64,000 bases of DNA from Paraburkholderia solitsugae (GTDB lineage: Bacteria; Pseudomonadota; Gammaproteobacteria; Burkholderiales; Burkholderiaceae). Below, one piece after another: positions 44,429 to 53,269 of the stretch (position 1 is its first letter; each line of letters opens with the position of its first letter). Location: positions 1 through 64,000 of the forward strand of contig NZ_WOEY01000130.1 of the NCBI RefSeq assembly GCF_013177695.1. The letters are read 5' to 3'. The position numbers and the translations under genes are program-made. The notes beneath the pieces are model-generated. The model was not told where the DNA came from. It ran no database searches and was given only the letters and a program-made list of their open reading frames with translations.

Positions 44429-45775
44429 ATGAATACCCAAACCCGCACGCCGAATACCGCCAGCTCGCGGCTCGAGATCGAGCCGGGCTACCAGTCGGGC
44501 TTCGCGAACGAATTCGCGACGGAGGCCTTGCCGGGCGCGTTGCCCGAAGGCCGCAATTCGCCGCAACGCGCGGCTTATGGCTTGTACGCCGAGCAATTGT
44601 CGGGCACCGCGTTCACGGCGCCGCGCGGACATAACCGCCGTTCGTGGCTGTACCGGATTCGTCCGGCGGCGGTTCATAAGCCGTTCACGCAACTGCCCTC
44701 GGACCGGCTCGTCGCCAACTTCGCCGAGGTGCCGCCGACGCCGCCGAACCAGTTGCGCTGGGATGCCTTGCCGATGCCCACCGAGCCGACGGATTTCGTC
44801 GACGGCTGGGTGACGATGGCGGGCAACGGTTCAGCCGAAGCGATGAACGGCTGCGCGATCCACCTGTACGCGGCGAACCGCTCGATGAAGGATCGCTTCT
44901 TCTACAGCGCCGACGGAGAATTGCTGATCGTGCCGCAGGAAGGCCGCCTGCATATCGCCACCGAAATGGGTCAACTCGATGTCGAGCCGTTCGAAATCGC
45001 GGTGATTCCGCGAGGTGTGCGCTTCGCGGTGAGCCTGACGGATGGCACGGCGCGTGGCTATATCTGTGAGAACTTCGGCGCGCTGCTGCGTCTGCCGGAT
45101 CTTGGCCCGATCGGCTCGAACGGCCTGGCCAACCCGCGCGACTTCCTTACGCCGCATGCCGCTTACGAAGATCGCGAAGGCGACTTCGAGCTCGTCGCCA
45201 AGATGAACGGCAATCTGTGGCGCGCGGACATCGGTCACTCGCCGCTCGACGTGGTCGCGTGGCACGGCAATTACGCACCGTACAAATACGATCTGCGTCG
45301 CTTTAACACGATCGGTTCGATCAGCTTCGACCATCCGGACCCGTCGATCTTTCTGGTGTTGCATTCGCAAAGTGATACGCCGGGTGTCGACACGCTCGAC
45401 TTCGTGATTTTCCCGCCGCGCTGGCTCGCGGCCGAAGATACGTTCCGACCGCCCTGGTTCCATCGCAATGTCGCGAGCGAATTCATGGGCCTCGTGCATG
45501 GCGTGTACGACGCGAAGGCCGAGGGCTTCGTGCCGGGCGGCGCGAGTCTGCACAACTGCATGACGGGTCACGGGCCGGACGCGGACACTTTCGAGAAAGC
45601 GTCGCATAGCGATACGTCCACGCCGAAGAAAGTTGGCGACACGATGGCCTTCATGTTCGAAACGCGCACGCTGATCAAGCCGACCCGTTTCGCGCTCGAA
45701 ACCGCGCAATTGCAGGCGGATTACTACGAGTGCTGGCAAGGTCTCAAGAAACACTTCAACCCGGAGCAACGATGA
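44429..45775 (+). CDS. hmgA: Homogentisate 1,2-dioxygenase
   Basis: HmgA opens the ring of homogentisate to maleylacetoacetate in tyrosine and phenylalanine breakdown, using Fe2+. The 448-residue protein has the N-terminal YQSGFANEFATEALPGALP and FTAPRGHNRRSWLYRIRPA, the metal-binding His/Glu cupin set with PEEGR-type VPQEGRLHIATE, and DFVIFPPRWLAAEDTFRPPW with HNCMTGHGPDADTFE. The ATG at 44429 has GGAG nine bases upstream; a longer frame from 44276 is non-family. It overlaps fahA by ATGA, so the two are coupled. Confidence 0.96.
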   Translation: MNTQTRTPNTASSRLEIEPGYQSGFANEFATEALPGALPEGRNSPQRAAYGLYAEQLSGTAFTAPRGHNRRSWLYRIRPAAVHKPFTQLPSDRLVANFAEVPPTPPNQLRWDALPMPTEPTDFVDGWVTMAGNGSAEAMNGCAIHLYAANRSMKDRFFYSADGELLIVPQEGRLHIATEMGQLDVEPFEIAVIPRGVRFAVSLTDGTARGYICENFGALLRLPDLGPIGSNGLANPRDFLTPHAAYEDREGDFELVAKMNGNLWRADIGHSPLDVVAWHGNYAPYKYDLRRFNTIGSISFDHPDPSIFLVLHSQSDTPGVDTLDFVIFPPRWLAAEDTFRPPWFHRNVASEFMGLVHGVYDAKAEGFVPGGASLHNCMTGHGPDADTFEKASHSDTSTPKKVGDTMAFMFETRTLIKPTRFALETAQLQADYYECWQGLKKHFNPEQR

Positions 45776-47100
45776 ACGCATTGAGCGATCTTCAGGCGAC
45801 GCTCGATCCGTCGCGCAAGAGCTGGGTCGAGTCGGCTAACGACTCGACCAACGATTTTTCGATACAGAATCTGCCATTCGGCATTTTCAGCGATAGGACC
45901 AACGACGCGCGTCGCGTGGGCGTGGCGATCGGCGATCAGATCGTCGATCTGAGTGTCCTCAAGTCCGCCGGCTTGCTCAAGCTCCCAATCGCCACGGCCG
46001 ATCAATTCGTTGCGACAAAAGACCGGGCGTTTGAGCAGGACACCCTCAACGATTTCATTTCGCTTGGCCGCGATGCATGGCGCAGCGTGCGCATCCAGTT
46101 GAGCAATCTGCTGGCGCGCGACACCGCGACCTTGCGCGACGCCGCCGCCTTGCGTTCGAAAGTGCTGGTGCGCCAGGCTGATGCGCAACTGCATCTGCCC
46201 GTGCAGATCCCGGGCTACACCGATTTCTATTCGTCGAAGGAGCACGCGACGAACGTCGGCTCGATGTTCCGCGATCCGAAGAATGCGCTGTTGCCGAACT
46301 GGTCAGAGATGCCGATCGGCTACAACGGACGCGCCTCGTCGGTGGTGGTGAGTGGCACGCCGGTGCGGCGTCCTAACGGCCAGTTGAAACTGCCGGATCA
46401 GGAGCGTCCGGTGTTCGGCGCATGCCGCAAGCTGGATATCGAACTGGAGACGGGTTTCGTGATCGGCGGCGGCAATGTACTGGGCGAGCCGATTGCCTGT
46501 GCCGATGCCGAAGCGCACATCTTCGGCATGGTGCTGCTGAACGACTGGAGCGCGCGCGATATTCAGCAATGGGAATACGTGCCGCTCGGTCCGTTCAACG
46601 CGAAGACATTCGCGACGACGATCTCGCCGTGGATCGTGACGCTCGACGCGCTCGAACCGTTTCGCGTCGAACAGCCGACGCAGGAGCCACAACCGTTGGC
46701 GTACTTGCGTCATGATGGCAAGCACGCGTTTGACATCACGCTGGAGGTGACGCTGCGGCCGCAAACGGCAAAGCAGGCAACCACGATTTCGCGGACCAAC
46801 TTCAGGCACATGTACTGGACGATGGCGCAACAGCTCGCGCATCACACGGTATCGGGCTGCAATACGCGGGTTGGCGACCTGATGGGCTCGGGCACGATCA
46901 GCGGCCCGACGGCCGACTCATGCGGCAGCCTGCTCGAGTCCACATGGAACGGCAAGAATCCGTTGGAATTGAAGGAGGGCGGCACACGAGGATTTATCGA
47001 AGACGGCGACGAACTGACGCTCGCCGGCTGGTGCCAGGGCGATGGCTACCGCGTGGGCTTCGGCACGTGTGTGGGAGAGATTCTGCCGGCGCAGAAGTAA
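45772..47100 (+). CDS. fahA: Fumarylacetoacetase
   Basis: FahA hydrolyses fumarylacetoacetate to fumarate and acetoacetate, the last step of the homogentisate route. The 442-residue protein has TDFYSSKEHATNVGSMFRD, the FAH-domain stretch GTPVRRPNGQLK with DIELETGFVIGGGN, DAEAHIFGMVLLNDWSARDIQQ and NFRHMYWTMAQQLAHHTVSG, matching the eukaryotic-type FAH. The start is set by ATGA overlap with hmgA; the longer frame from 45730 is inside hmgA. A maleylacetoacetate isomerase gene is not visible here. Confidence 0.95.
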   Translation: MNALSDLQATLDPSRKSWVESANDSTNDFSIQNLPFGIFSDRTNDARRVGVAIGDQIVDLSVLKSAGLLKLPIATADQFVATKDRAFEQDTLNDFISLGRDAWRSVRIQLSNLLARDTATLRDAAALRSKVLVRQADAQLHLPVQIPGYTDFYSSKEHATNVGSMFRDPKNALLPNWSEMPIGYNGRASSVVVSGTPVRRPNGQLKLPDQERPVFGACRKLDIELETGFVIGGGNVLGEPIACADAEAHIFGMVLLNDWSARDIQQWEYVPLGPFNAKTFATTISPWIVTLDALEPFRVEQPTQEPQPLAYLRHDGKHAFDITLEVTLRPQTAKQATTISRTNFRHMYWTMAQQLAHHTVSGCNTRVGDLMGSGTISGPTADSCGSLLESTWNGKNPLELKEGGTRGFIEDGDELTLAGWCQGDGYRVGFGTCVGEILPAQK

Positions 47101-47160
47101 CGGGCATGGACAATGTCGCAGAGGTAACGGCGTACAAATAAGCTCGCTGGTCCACAATAA

Positions 47161-47193
47161 AAAACGGGGAAGCCATGATGGCTTCCCCGTTTT
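47161..47193 (+). terminator. Intrinsic terminator of hmgA-fahA
   Basis: AAAACGGGGAAGCCA pairs with TGGCTTCCCCGTTTT, a perfect 15-bp stem with a three-base loop, ending in TTTT and then CG. It lies 60 bp after the fahA stop. Confidence 0.9.
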
Positions 47194-47448
47194 CGTATGG
47201 GCACGTTACGCAACGCGTTACGACATCAAACCTGAAGTGTGCCAAGGCACTTCGCCGAGGCGACGCTGATGGCTCCCACCACGTTCAAACGAAGCCATGG
47301 GTTTGCATGATGAACCCTTCCGGCGAGCACGCAGTGCGAGGCGGGAAGCATGACTGCTTTGTCACCAGGGCGGAATGTGCGAGAGCACGGATTCCAGATG
47401 CACCACTACCGTGGCTGTGCGGGGGACCCGCTTATGAGCTGGCGGTGT

Positions 47449-47520
47449 GAGCCGCTTTCTTTGCTTATCTTTCTTTGCGGCGGCAAAGAAAGTAAGTGCC
47501 GCCCCGCACAGGGGCAACGC
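47449..47520. repeat. Dispersed intergenic repeat with inverted arms
   Basis: This short element centres on CTTTCTTTGC (47469-47478) and its inverse GCAAAGAAAG (47483-47492), followed by taagtgccgccccgcacag and gggcaacgc. From memory this motif set recurs in many intergenic gaps of Burkholderia and Paraburkholderia. It lies between the converging fahA and MFS genes, a usual place for such elements. The stretch 47194-47448 before it holds no gene I can support. Confidence 0.5.
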
Positions 47521-47589
47521 TAGTAGACCACTAAGTAAAGAAAGCCCACCTAAAGAAAGCCCACCGCAGCAGGCGGTAACAAGAAAGAC

Positions 47590-48753
47590 TCACGAGCCGA
47601 CAACCCGCAACGGCGAGCGTCGCCTTTCCCACCAGGCGGCAACAAGAAACGCAAGCGCAGCAACCAAAAGCACGCCGACCATCGCATCGTTGCCGACCCC
47701 CTTCATCAACGCACCGGCCACTAGCGGGCCGCCGAAACTGGCGGCACACCACGAAGCCCCCACCAGCGAACTGGCCGACACCAGCGCGACACCACGAAAC
47801 CGCTCACCGCAGGCGACCAGCGACAGCGTATAGATCGCCCCGGCCGTAGCGCCGAGCACATACAGCAGAGGCCAGCACAACCACGGCGATGCAATCGCCC
47901 AAGGCAGCAACGGCAACAGCACCACAACCATCACCCCGCAGCCAATATGCACGCGCTCACGCCCGAGCCGGTCGGCGAGCCAGCCAATTGGAAACTGCAT
48001 AGTCGTGTCGCCGAGCAGCAGAGCCGACGCGAACAACACCGCCACCTCGCTCGTAATGCCGTGCGCCATGGCGAAGAGCGGCAGCAGCGACAGCGCGATC
48101 GTATCGAACAACGCGAAAAATCCCGTACCGATCACGAGCGCTGGCATCTGCGGCAACACATGGCGCCAGCTACCGTGCACCGCATGTTCATCCTCCGCCG
48201 CGTGCGGCGTCTTGCGGATGCTGGCAAGCGCCGGCAAAGCCAGCAGAAAGATCGCGCCGCAAATCAGGAAGCGCCAGTGCGTGGAGTCGGCGATCTGACT
48301 CACCAACACCGGGCCTGCCATCTGGAACAGCGTGAAGTTGGTCGCATAGATCGCGACGACGCGGCCGCGCGTGGCGTCGTCGGCGAGCTGGTTGACCCAT
48401 GCTTCGCTGATCGTGAAGAGCAGCATCAGCGCCGCGCCGCAGAGGACGCGCAGCACCGCCCATAGCCACAGGTTCGATGTGAGCTGCATCAGCGCGGTGG
48501 CGAGCGCCACCATCAGCACCGCGCCGACGATCACCTGGCGGCCGCCGAAACGCGCCGCGACCCAGCCGGCGACCGGCACGACGATCAGGCCGCCGCCCGC
48601 TTGCGCGGCCGTCAGCAGGCCGACCACGTCGGTGCCATAGCCGGCTTGCGTCAGCGCGAGGGCCGTGAGGGGAAGCGTGGCGCCGCTGCCGAGTCCGACG
48701 ACGGCGACGCTCAGGATCAGAGCGAGGAAATCGCGAGTGAAGATGACTTTCAT
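47590..48753 (-). CDS. MFS transporter (YcaD-like)
   Basis: This is a 12-helix major facilitator inner-membrane exporter. From ATG 48753 the 387-residue product starts MKVIFTRDFLALILS. It has MFS loop motifs after helix 2 (AGWVAARFGGRQVIVGA) and a second-half counterpart (IGWLADRLGRERVHIG). Hydrophobic segments are spread over the whole length. It resembles the YcaD/TetR-class DHA family; substrate unknown. The longer frame to 48807 is unlikely. It lies downstream of another MFS gene on the same strand. Confidence 0.85.
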   Translation of the reverse strand: MKVIFTRDFLALILSVAVVGLGSGATLPLTALALTQAGYGTDVVGLLTAAQAGGGLIVVPVAGWVAARFGGRQVIVGAVLMVALATALMQLTSNLWLWAVLRVLCGAALMLLFTISEAWVNQLADDATRGRVVAIYATNFTLFQMAGPVLVSQIADSTHWRFLICGAIFLLALPALASIRKTPHAAEDEHAVHGSWRHVLPQMPALVIGTGFFALFDTIALSLLPLFAMAHGITSEVAVLFASALLLGDTTMQFPIGWLADRLGRERVHIGCGVMVVVLLPLLPWAIASPWLCWPLLYVLGATAGAIYTLSLVACGERFRGVALVSASSLVGASWCAASFGGPLVAGALMKGVGNDAMVGVLLVAALAFLVAAWWERRRSPLRVVGS

Positions 48754-48826
48754 CGGCCGAGATGCTACTACGGTCGCGGGTCGTTCGCACCTTTGTGCGG
48801 ATTGCATGAACGCGGTCGTGCCTCGA

Positions 48827-49993
48827 CTACCCGGCCACCGCCATCCGTTGCGCGCGCCGCTCGATCGACACCGACCACAGCGTCAGTGCCAGCGCACCGA
48901 TCGAGGTCGCCACGCCGACCCATGGCAGCGTGGTGAGCGGCGCGCCCGCGCCGATCGCCATGCCGCCGAGCCACGCGCCCGTTGCATTGCCGAGGTTGAA
49001 CGCACCTTGATTCAGGGTCGATGCCAGATTCGGCGCATGGCTCGCGCGGTCGACGATCAGCATTTGCAGCGGCGGCACGATCGCGAAGGCCAGAATGCCC
49101 CACACGAATATCGTGATCATCGCCGGGATCTCAGCGTGCATCGTGCCGGCGAAAATGGTCAGGATCACGACGATCGCGAGCAGGAACGCAACCAGCGAGG
49201 GCATCAGCCGCCAGTCCGCGAGCTTGCCGCCGAGTGTGCTGCCCACCGTCAAGCCGAGGCCGAACAGCAACAGCACGAACGTGACCGCATGCGGCGTGAA
49301 ACCGCTCACGTCTTCGAGAATCGGCGTGATGTAGGTGAAGGTGGAAAACAGGCTGGCCGACGCGAGCACGCTGATGCCGAGCACCATCAGCACTTGCGGA
49401 TTCTTCAGCACGCTGAATTCGTGGACGAGGCTGGCCTTCTGCATTTCGATCTTCGCCGGCAGGCATACCGCGAGCGCGCCCGCAGCGAGAATGCCAATGC
49501 CAGTGACCGCCCAGAAAGTTGCCCGCCAGCCCACTGCCTGGCCGAGCGCAGTGCCGAGCGGCACGCCGAGTACGTTGGCGAGCGTCAAGCCCGTGAACAT
49601 CAGCGCGATGGCCTGCGCGCGACGGTTCGGCGCGACCAGACCGGCAGCGACCACCGAACCGATACCGAAGAACGCACCATGACAAAACGCCGTGACGATG
49701 CGCGCGGCCATCAGCACCGCGTAGCCCGGCGCGATCGCGCACAGCAGATTGCCGACGATGAAGACGCCGATCAGACTCATCAAGGCCTTCTTGCGCGGCA
49801 TGTTGGCCACGGCAATCGCGACGATCGGCGCGCCGATGGTGACACCGAGCGCATACGCCGACACCAGCATGCCGGCCGCCGGGATCGACACGGACAGATC
49901 GCGTGCGACATCGGGCAGCAGCCCCATGATCACGAATTCAGTGGTACCGATTCCAAAAGCGGCAACGGCAAGGGCGAGCAGGGGTAAAGGCAT
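48827..49993 (-). CDS. MFS transporter (DHA1, YdhP/AraJ-like)
   Basis: This 388-residue, 12-helix major facilitator is of the DHA1 type, with MPLPLLALAVAAFGIGTTEF at the start (a family hallmark). It carries MGLLPDVARDLSVSIPAAGM, the loop-2 NMPRKKALMSLIG and FCHGAFFGIGSVVAAGLVA. This family includes YdhP and AraJ exporters for sugars or drugs. It is followed by a second MFS on the same strand with 73 bp between, so both may share a promoter. The substrate is unknown. Confidence 0.88.
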   Translation of the reverse strand: MPLPLLALAVAAFGIGTTEFVIMGLLPDVARDLSVSIPAAGMLVSAYALGVTIGAPIVAIAVANMPRKKALMSLIGVFIVGNLLCAIAPGYAVLMAARIVTAFCHGAFFGIGSVVAAGLVAPNRRAQAIALMFTGLTLANVLGVPLGTALGQAVGWRATFWAVTGIGILAAGALAVCLPAKIEMQKASLVHEFSVLKNPQVLMVLGISVLASASLFSTFTYITPILEDVSGFTPHAVTFVLLLFGLGLTVGSTLGGKLADWRLMPSLVAFLLAIVVILTIFAGTMHAEIPAMITIFVWGILAFAIVPPLQMLIVDRASHAPNLASTLNQGAFNLGNATGAWLGGMAIGAGAPLTTLPWVGVATSIGALALTLWSVSIERRAQRMAVAG

Positions 49994-50110
49994 GGTAACG
50001 GAGCGTGAATCGGCGCGACGGGAAGCGTCGTGCGGCAGGCGCGCATTTTTCGGGACGAGAACGCATGCGCCATGCGAGGGGAAAACAGTAGGGGATTCTA
50101 CCTAAGTCAA

Positions 50111-50147
50111 AACAGCCTTGCTGAGCGTCCAGCCGGCTGTTGTTTTT
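50111..50147. terminator. Candidate hairpin terminator between the enoyl-CoA hydratase and MFS genes
   Basis: AACAGCC (50111-50117) pairs with GGCTGTT (50135-50141) around 17 bases, followed by GTTTTTT on the plus strand and by TTTT on the minus strand. It may stop transcription from the enoyl-CoA hydratase gene on the minus strand. No plus-strand gene ends here. Confidence 0.5.
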
Positions 50148-50216
50148 TGCTGAAAGCCGCCTCGGAGCGCGCGTTGGCGCGCTTTGACGTGTACTCGCCG
50201 GCTCTATGGCGCTGTT

Positions 50217-51041
50217 TTATGGCGTACCGTCGTCTGACTTGAAGGTGTGGCCGTGACGGCCGGCGCCTTCGGCGAAACGTGCGGCGCCGGTCACGCCCTC
50301 GTCGAATACCGCCTGATAGCCGCCGGCACCTTCGCGCCGCAGCGCGAGAGCAAGATCCTCGAGCGTGCTGTTTTCCAATGCAGAGCGGCGATCCGCCAGC
50401 AGCGCTGCCTGCGGAAAGGCCGCCAGTTCAGCAGCCAGCTGTTCCGCCGCCGCGCGTGCCTCGCCCTTGCGCACGACGCGGTTGGCGAGACCGAAGCCGA
50501 GCGCTTCCTGCGCGTCCACCGCGCGGCCGGTCAGAATCAGATCGAGCGCCCGCGACAACCCGATCAATTGCGGCAAACGGATCGTGCCGCCATCGATTAG
50601 CGGAATTCCGACACGCCGGCAGAACACGCCGAGCACGGCATCTTCTTCGACGACGCGCAGATCGCACATCGCGGCCAGTTCGAGGCCGCCCGCGACCGCA
50701 TAGCCGGCAATCGCGGCGATCACCGGTTTGCTGAAGCTCATGCGCGTCGGTCCCATCGGACCGGGACCACTGCCGTCGGCGTGCAGTTCATTGCGGCGGG
50801 TCTCGTCGGCGAGCGCGCTGAGATCCGCGCCGGCGCAGAAAGTGCCGCCCGCGCCGAACAGCACGGCCGCGCGCCATGCCGGCTCCGCTTCGAAGCGGCA
50901 GAACGCGGCGCTGAGCGCTTCCGCGGTAGGACGGTCGACGGCATTACGACGCATGGGCCGGTCGAGCACGATGGTGGCGACGCGGGCGTCCTCGTTGACT
51001 TCGATGCGCACGTGTTCATTCAAATATTGTGGGGTTATCAT
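50217..51041 (-). CDS. Enoyl-CoA hydratase/isomerase family protein
   Basis: This crotonase-fold enzyme probably hydrates or isomerises an enoyl-CoA. From ATG 51041 the 274-residue protein has FGAGGTFCAGADLSALADE and the oxyanion-hole region KPVIAAIAGYAVAGGLELAAMCDLR, then VGIPLIDGGTIRLPQLIG. The second acidic catalytic residue common in true hydratases is not clear, so it may act as a different crotonase. No ferredoxin or acyl-CoA neighbours identify a pathway. The longer frame to 51077 adds 12 residues. Confidence 0.85.
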   Translation of the reverse strand: MITPQYLNEHVRIEVNEDARVATIVLDRPMRRNAVDRPTAEALSAAFCRFEAEPAWRAAVLFGAGGTFCAGADLSALADETRRNELHADGSGPGPMGPTRMSFSKPVIAAIAGYAVAGGLELAAMCDLRVVEEDAVLGVFCRRVGIPLIDGGTIRLPQLIGLSRALDLILTGRAVDAQEALGFGLANRVVRKGEARAAAEQLAAELAAFPQAALLADRRSALENSTLEDLALALRREGAGGYQAVFDEGVTGAARFAEGAGRHGHTFKSDDGTP

Positions 51042-51104
51042 CGTCGTGTCCGTAAAGGTTCGCGTGCGGCCGCTCATGCCGTGTGATTAATACCGTTGGT
51101 TGTC

Positions 51105-51731
51105 ATGCATCTTTCACAATCGGCTCGTAGCGTTAGCGCTCTTTTGACGCGCTGGCGTTTTTTGACTAACTCATCGAGCCTGCCTTTGCCCTTGTCCAAT
51201 TCATCGCCCGCAGCCACGCCGGCCTCTGCCGAGATGGTCTGGAACGTGCCGCTGTATGAACATGACCATCCATGGTACGACCATGTGCGCCTGAAACGCG
51301 TCTTTGTGACTGACGGCACGCGCCATCAAGTGGTCATGGTCGACGCGCGCAAGCTGCTGGAATGCGCGGATCGCGACAACACGGATTATGTGTTGAAGCC
51401 GGTCGCCGAGTGGCATGCGGGCAAGGTGCGTGGCATCCGCGAATTTCTCGATCCGGACAATCCGCGCATTCCACAGATGCCCTATGTGACGATCTCAACG
51501 CGTCGCGCGCCGGGTCTGCTGGGCTGGGTCGGTCTCGAGCGCGAGGGCGTGGTGGCGTTTCGCAATGGCCAGCATCGCGCGCGCTATCTGGCCGATGCGG
51601 GGGCGCGCTGGTTTCCGGTGGAAGTGCACGAGCGCGAGGCGGCCTTGCTGCGCGAGATGTGTGGTGCAGCGGACGACGCCCGCACGGCGATCCGCCCGAT
51701 TACCGTGGATGGCGGCGGCAACCCCCCTTAA
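51105..51731 (+). CDS. Uncharacterised protein with NGQHRARYLADAG motif
   Basis: The 208-residue frame from ATG 51105 has a low-complexity Ser/Pro N-terminus. A likely core starts at ATG 51234 (MVWNVPLYEHDHPWYDHVRL), with VVMVDARKLLE, and the segment FRNGQHRARYLADAGARWFPVE. The NGQHRARYL stretch looks like a ParB- or Srx-type DGxHR nucleotide-binding motif. From memory it resembles products labelled plasmid fertility inhibition factor (FiwA-like) in Burkholderia; I cannot confirm. It converges on ldhA with a 4-bp overlap and has no operon partner. Confidence 0.65.
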   Translation: MHLSQSARSVSALLTRWRFLTNSSSLPLPLSNSSPAATPASAEMVWNVPLYEHDHPWYDHVRLKRVFVTDGTRHQVVMVDARKLLECADRDNTDYVLKPVAEWHAGKVRGIREFLDPDNPRIPQMPYVTISTRRAPGLLGWVGLEREGVVAFRNGQHRARYLADAGARWFPVEVHEREAALLREMCGAADDARTAIRPITVDGGGNPP

Positions 51732-52726
51732 CTTCGCGCCTGCACGACATTGCGCGGCGTGCCGGCCTGCCATGCCGCGACGTTATCGAGCGTGGTCTGC
51801 GCGATCTCGTTCATCGCCTCGCGCGTGAAGAATGCCTGGTGCGCGGTGACGATCACGTTCGGGAACATCAACAGGCGTGCCAGCACGTCGTCCTGCAACG
51901 GCAGATTCGAGTGGTCCTCGAAAAAGAGGCCGCCTTCCTCCTCGTACACGTCGAGCCCGAGATGGCCGAGCTGGCCGTCCTTCAACGCGCCGATTAGCGC
52001 ATTGCTTTCGACAAGGCCGCCGCGCCCGGTATTGATCAGCATCGCGCCTCGCTTCATCTTCGCGAGCGCGGACCCGTCGATCAGATGGTAGGTGTCGGGC
52101 ACCAGCGGACAGTGCAGGCTGACGACGTCGCTTTCAGCCAGCAGTGTGTCGAGCGGCACGTAACGCGCGCCGAGCGCGAGCAGGTCGTCGGCCGGCGTGC
52201 CGGGATCATGGGCAAGCACCTGCATGCCGAAACCCGCCATGAGGCGGCCGAACACGCGGCCGATCATGCCGGTGCCGATCACGCCCACCGTCTTGCCGTG
52301 CAGGTCGAAGCCGAGCAGCCCATGCAGCGAGAAATCGCCTTCACGTGTGCGCGCGACCGCGCGCGGCAAGCGCCGGTTCAGCGCCAGAATCAGACCGACG
52401 GCATGTTCGGCAACCGCGTACGGCGAGTAAGCCGGCACCCGTGCAACCGTCATGCCGAGACGTTCGGCTGCGGCCAGGTCGACGTGATTGAAGCCCGCTG
52501 AGCGTAGCGCGATCATGCGCGTGCCGCCGGCATGAAGATGTTCCAGGACGGCGGCGTCGACGTTGTCGTTGACGAACGGGCAGACCACGTCATAGCCCCG
52601 GGCGAGCACCGCGGTTTCGACATCGAGGTGCGATTCCTGGAAGTGCAGTTCATAACGATGCGTACCGTTGGCCTCGGCGAACGTGTTGCTGTCGTATGGG
52701 TGGCTGCTGAACAGGATCATGCGCAT
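51728..52726 (-). CDS. ldhA: D-lactate dehydrogenase (fermentative, LdhA-like)
   Basis: This NAD-dependent enzyme reduces pyruvate to D-lactate, or acts on other 2-hydroxyacids, in the cytosol. The 332-residue protein has the D-2-hydroxyacid dehydrogenase signatures RSAGFNHVDLAAAERLGM, GKTVGVIGTGMIGRVFGRLM, MLINTGRGGLVES and the catalytic His region NVIVTAHQAFFTREAM with the Arg-Glu-His set. It resembles E. coli LdhA in length (329). It converges on the previous gene and faces a long AT-rich gap. Confidence 0.93.
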   Translation of the reverse strand: MRMILFSSHPYDSNTFAEANGTHRYELHFQESHLDVETAVLARGYDVVCPFVNDNVDAAVLEHLHAGGTRMIALRSAGFNHVDLAAAERLGMTVARVPAYSPYAVAEHAVGLILALNRRLPRAVARTREGDFSLHGLLGFDLHGKTVGVIGTGMIGRVFGRLMAGFGMQVLAHDPGTPADDLLALGARYVPLDTLLAESDVVSLHCPLVPDTYHLIDGSALAKMKRGAMLINTGRGGLVESNALIGALKDGQLGHLGLDVYEEEGGLFFEDHSNLPLQDDVLARLLMFPNVIVTAHQAFFTREAMNEIAQTTLDNVAAWQAGTPRNVVQARS

Positions 52727-53269
52727 GAATGGCTCCGAGGAAAGCGTGCCGGCGCGGTGAATGTCGGCTCAAGGCGCGGCATGCGGGCAGGTCAGTATAT
52801 CGGCCCTTTATGGTAATGATCGCCGCTTGCGATACGCGGTCCGAAAATCATTTCAACCTTTACTAAAGATCATCTTTTGCGAAGCGAAACCGCTTGCAAT
52901 TGAAAATCATATTGACAGCGCTGCCGAACTACAATATTTATTAAAAAAGAAGTCTCAAAAATGCATGAACAAATCATGCTGAAAACGGGCCATCAGCAGG
53001 GCTTGTCTATTTAAATGCGTTAGACAACTTCGCGAGGAACGTGTGACTGTCGAGCTTGCTGAAAAGTATTTCACTATCTTCGCTGCATTGCGGCATGTCT
53101 TTTTTGACGCCAAGAGCGTCATGCCATTGCCATAAAGTTTCCATTCAATGGAATCCGGTTATGCCGGATGCGTCATTCCTGAGTCGTGGCAGCTCGGATC
53201 GAAATCGCTTCAAAATCCAGAAAGATTTTTTCAACTTTCTGCTAATAAACCGTCAACCGGCGAACCTAT
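52727..53269. other. Long AT-rich leader before the aspT genes
   Basis: This 540-bp gap is noticeably richer in A and T than the rest of the window, especially from 52830 to 53000 and near 53220. It contains TTGACA at 52912-52917 with AT-rich sequence about 17 bp downstream (near 52935-52940), a possible sigma70 promoter. A frame at 53056-53280 lacks a good start and ribosome site, so I do not call it. The gap could carry a regulatory region or a foreign insertion scar next to the aspT cassette. Confidence 0.5.

Noticed and set aside
48665..49987. A 440-codon plus-strand frame across the two MFS genes
   Set aside because: Antisense to two transporters; rich in Arg/His/Glu and no domain or start.
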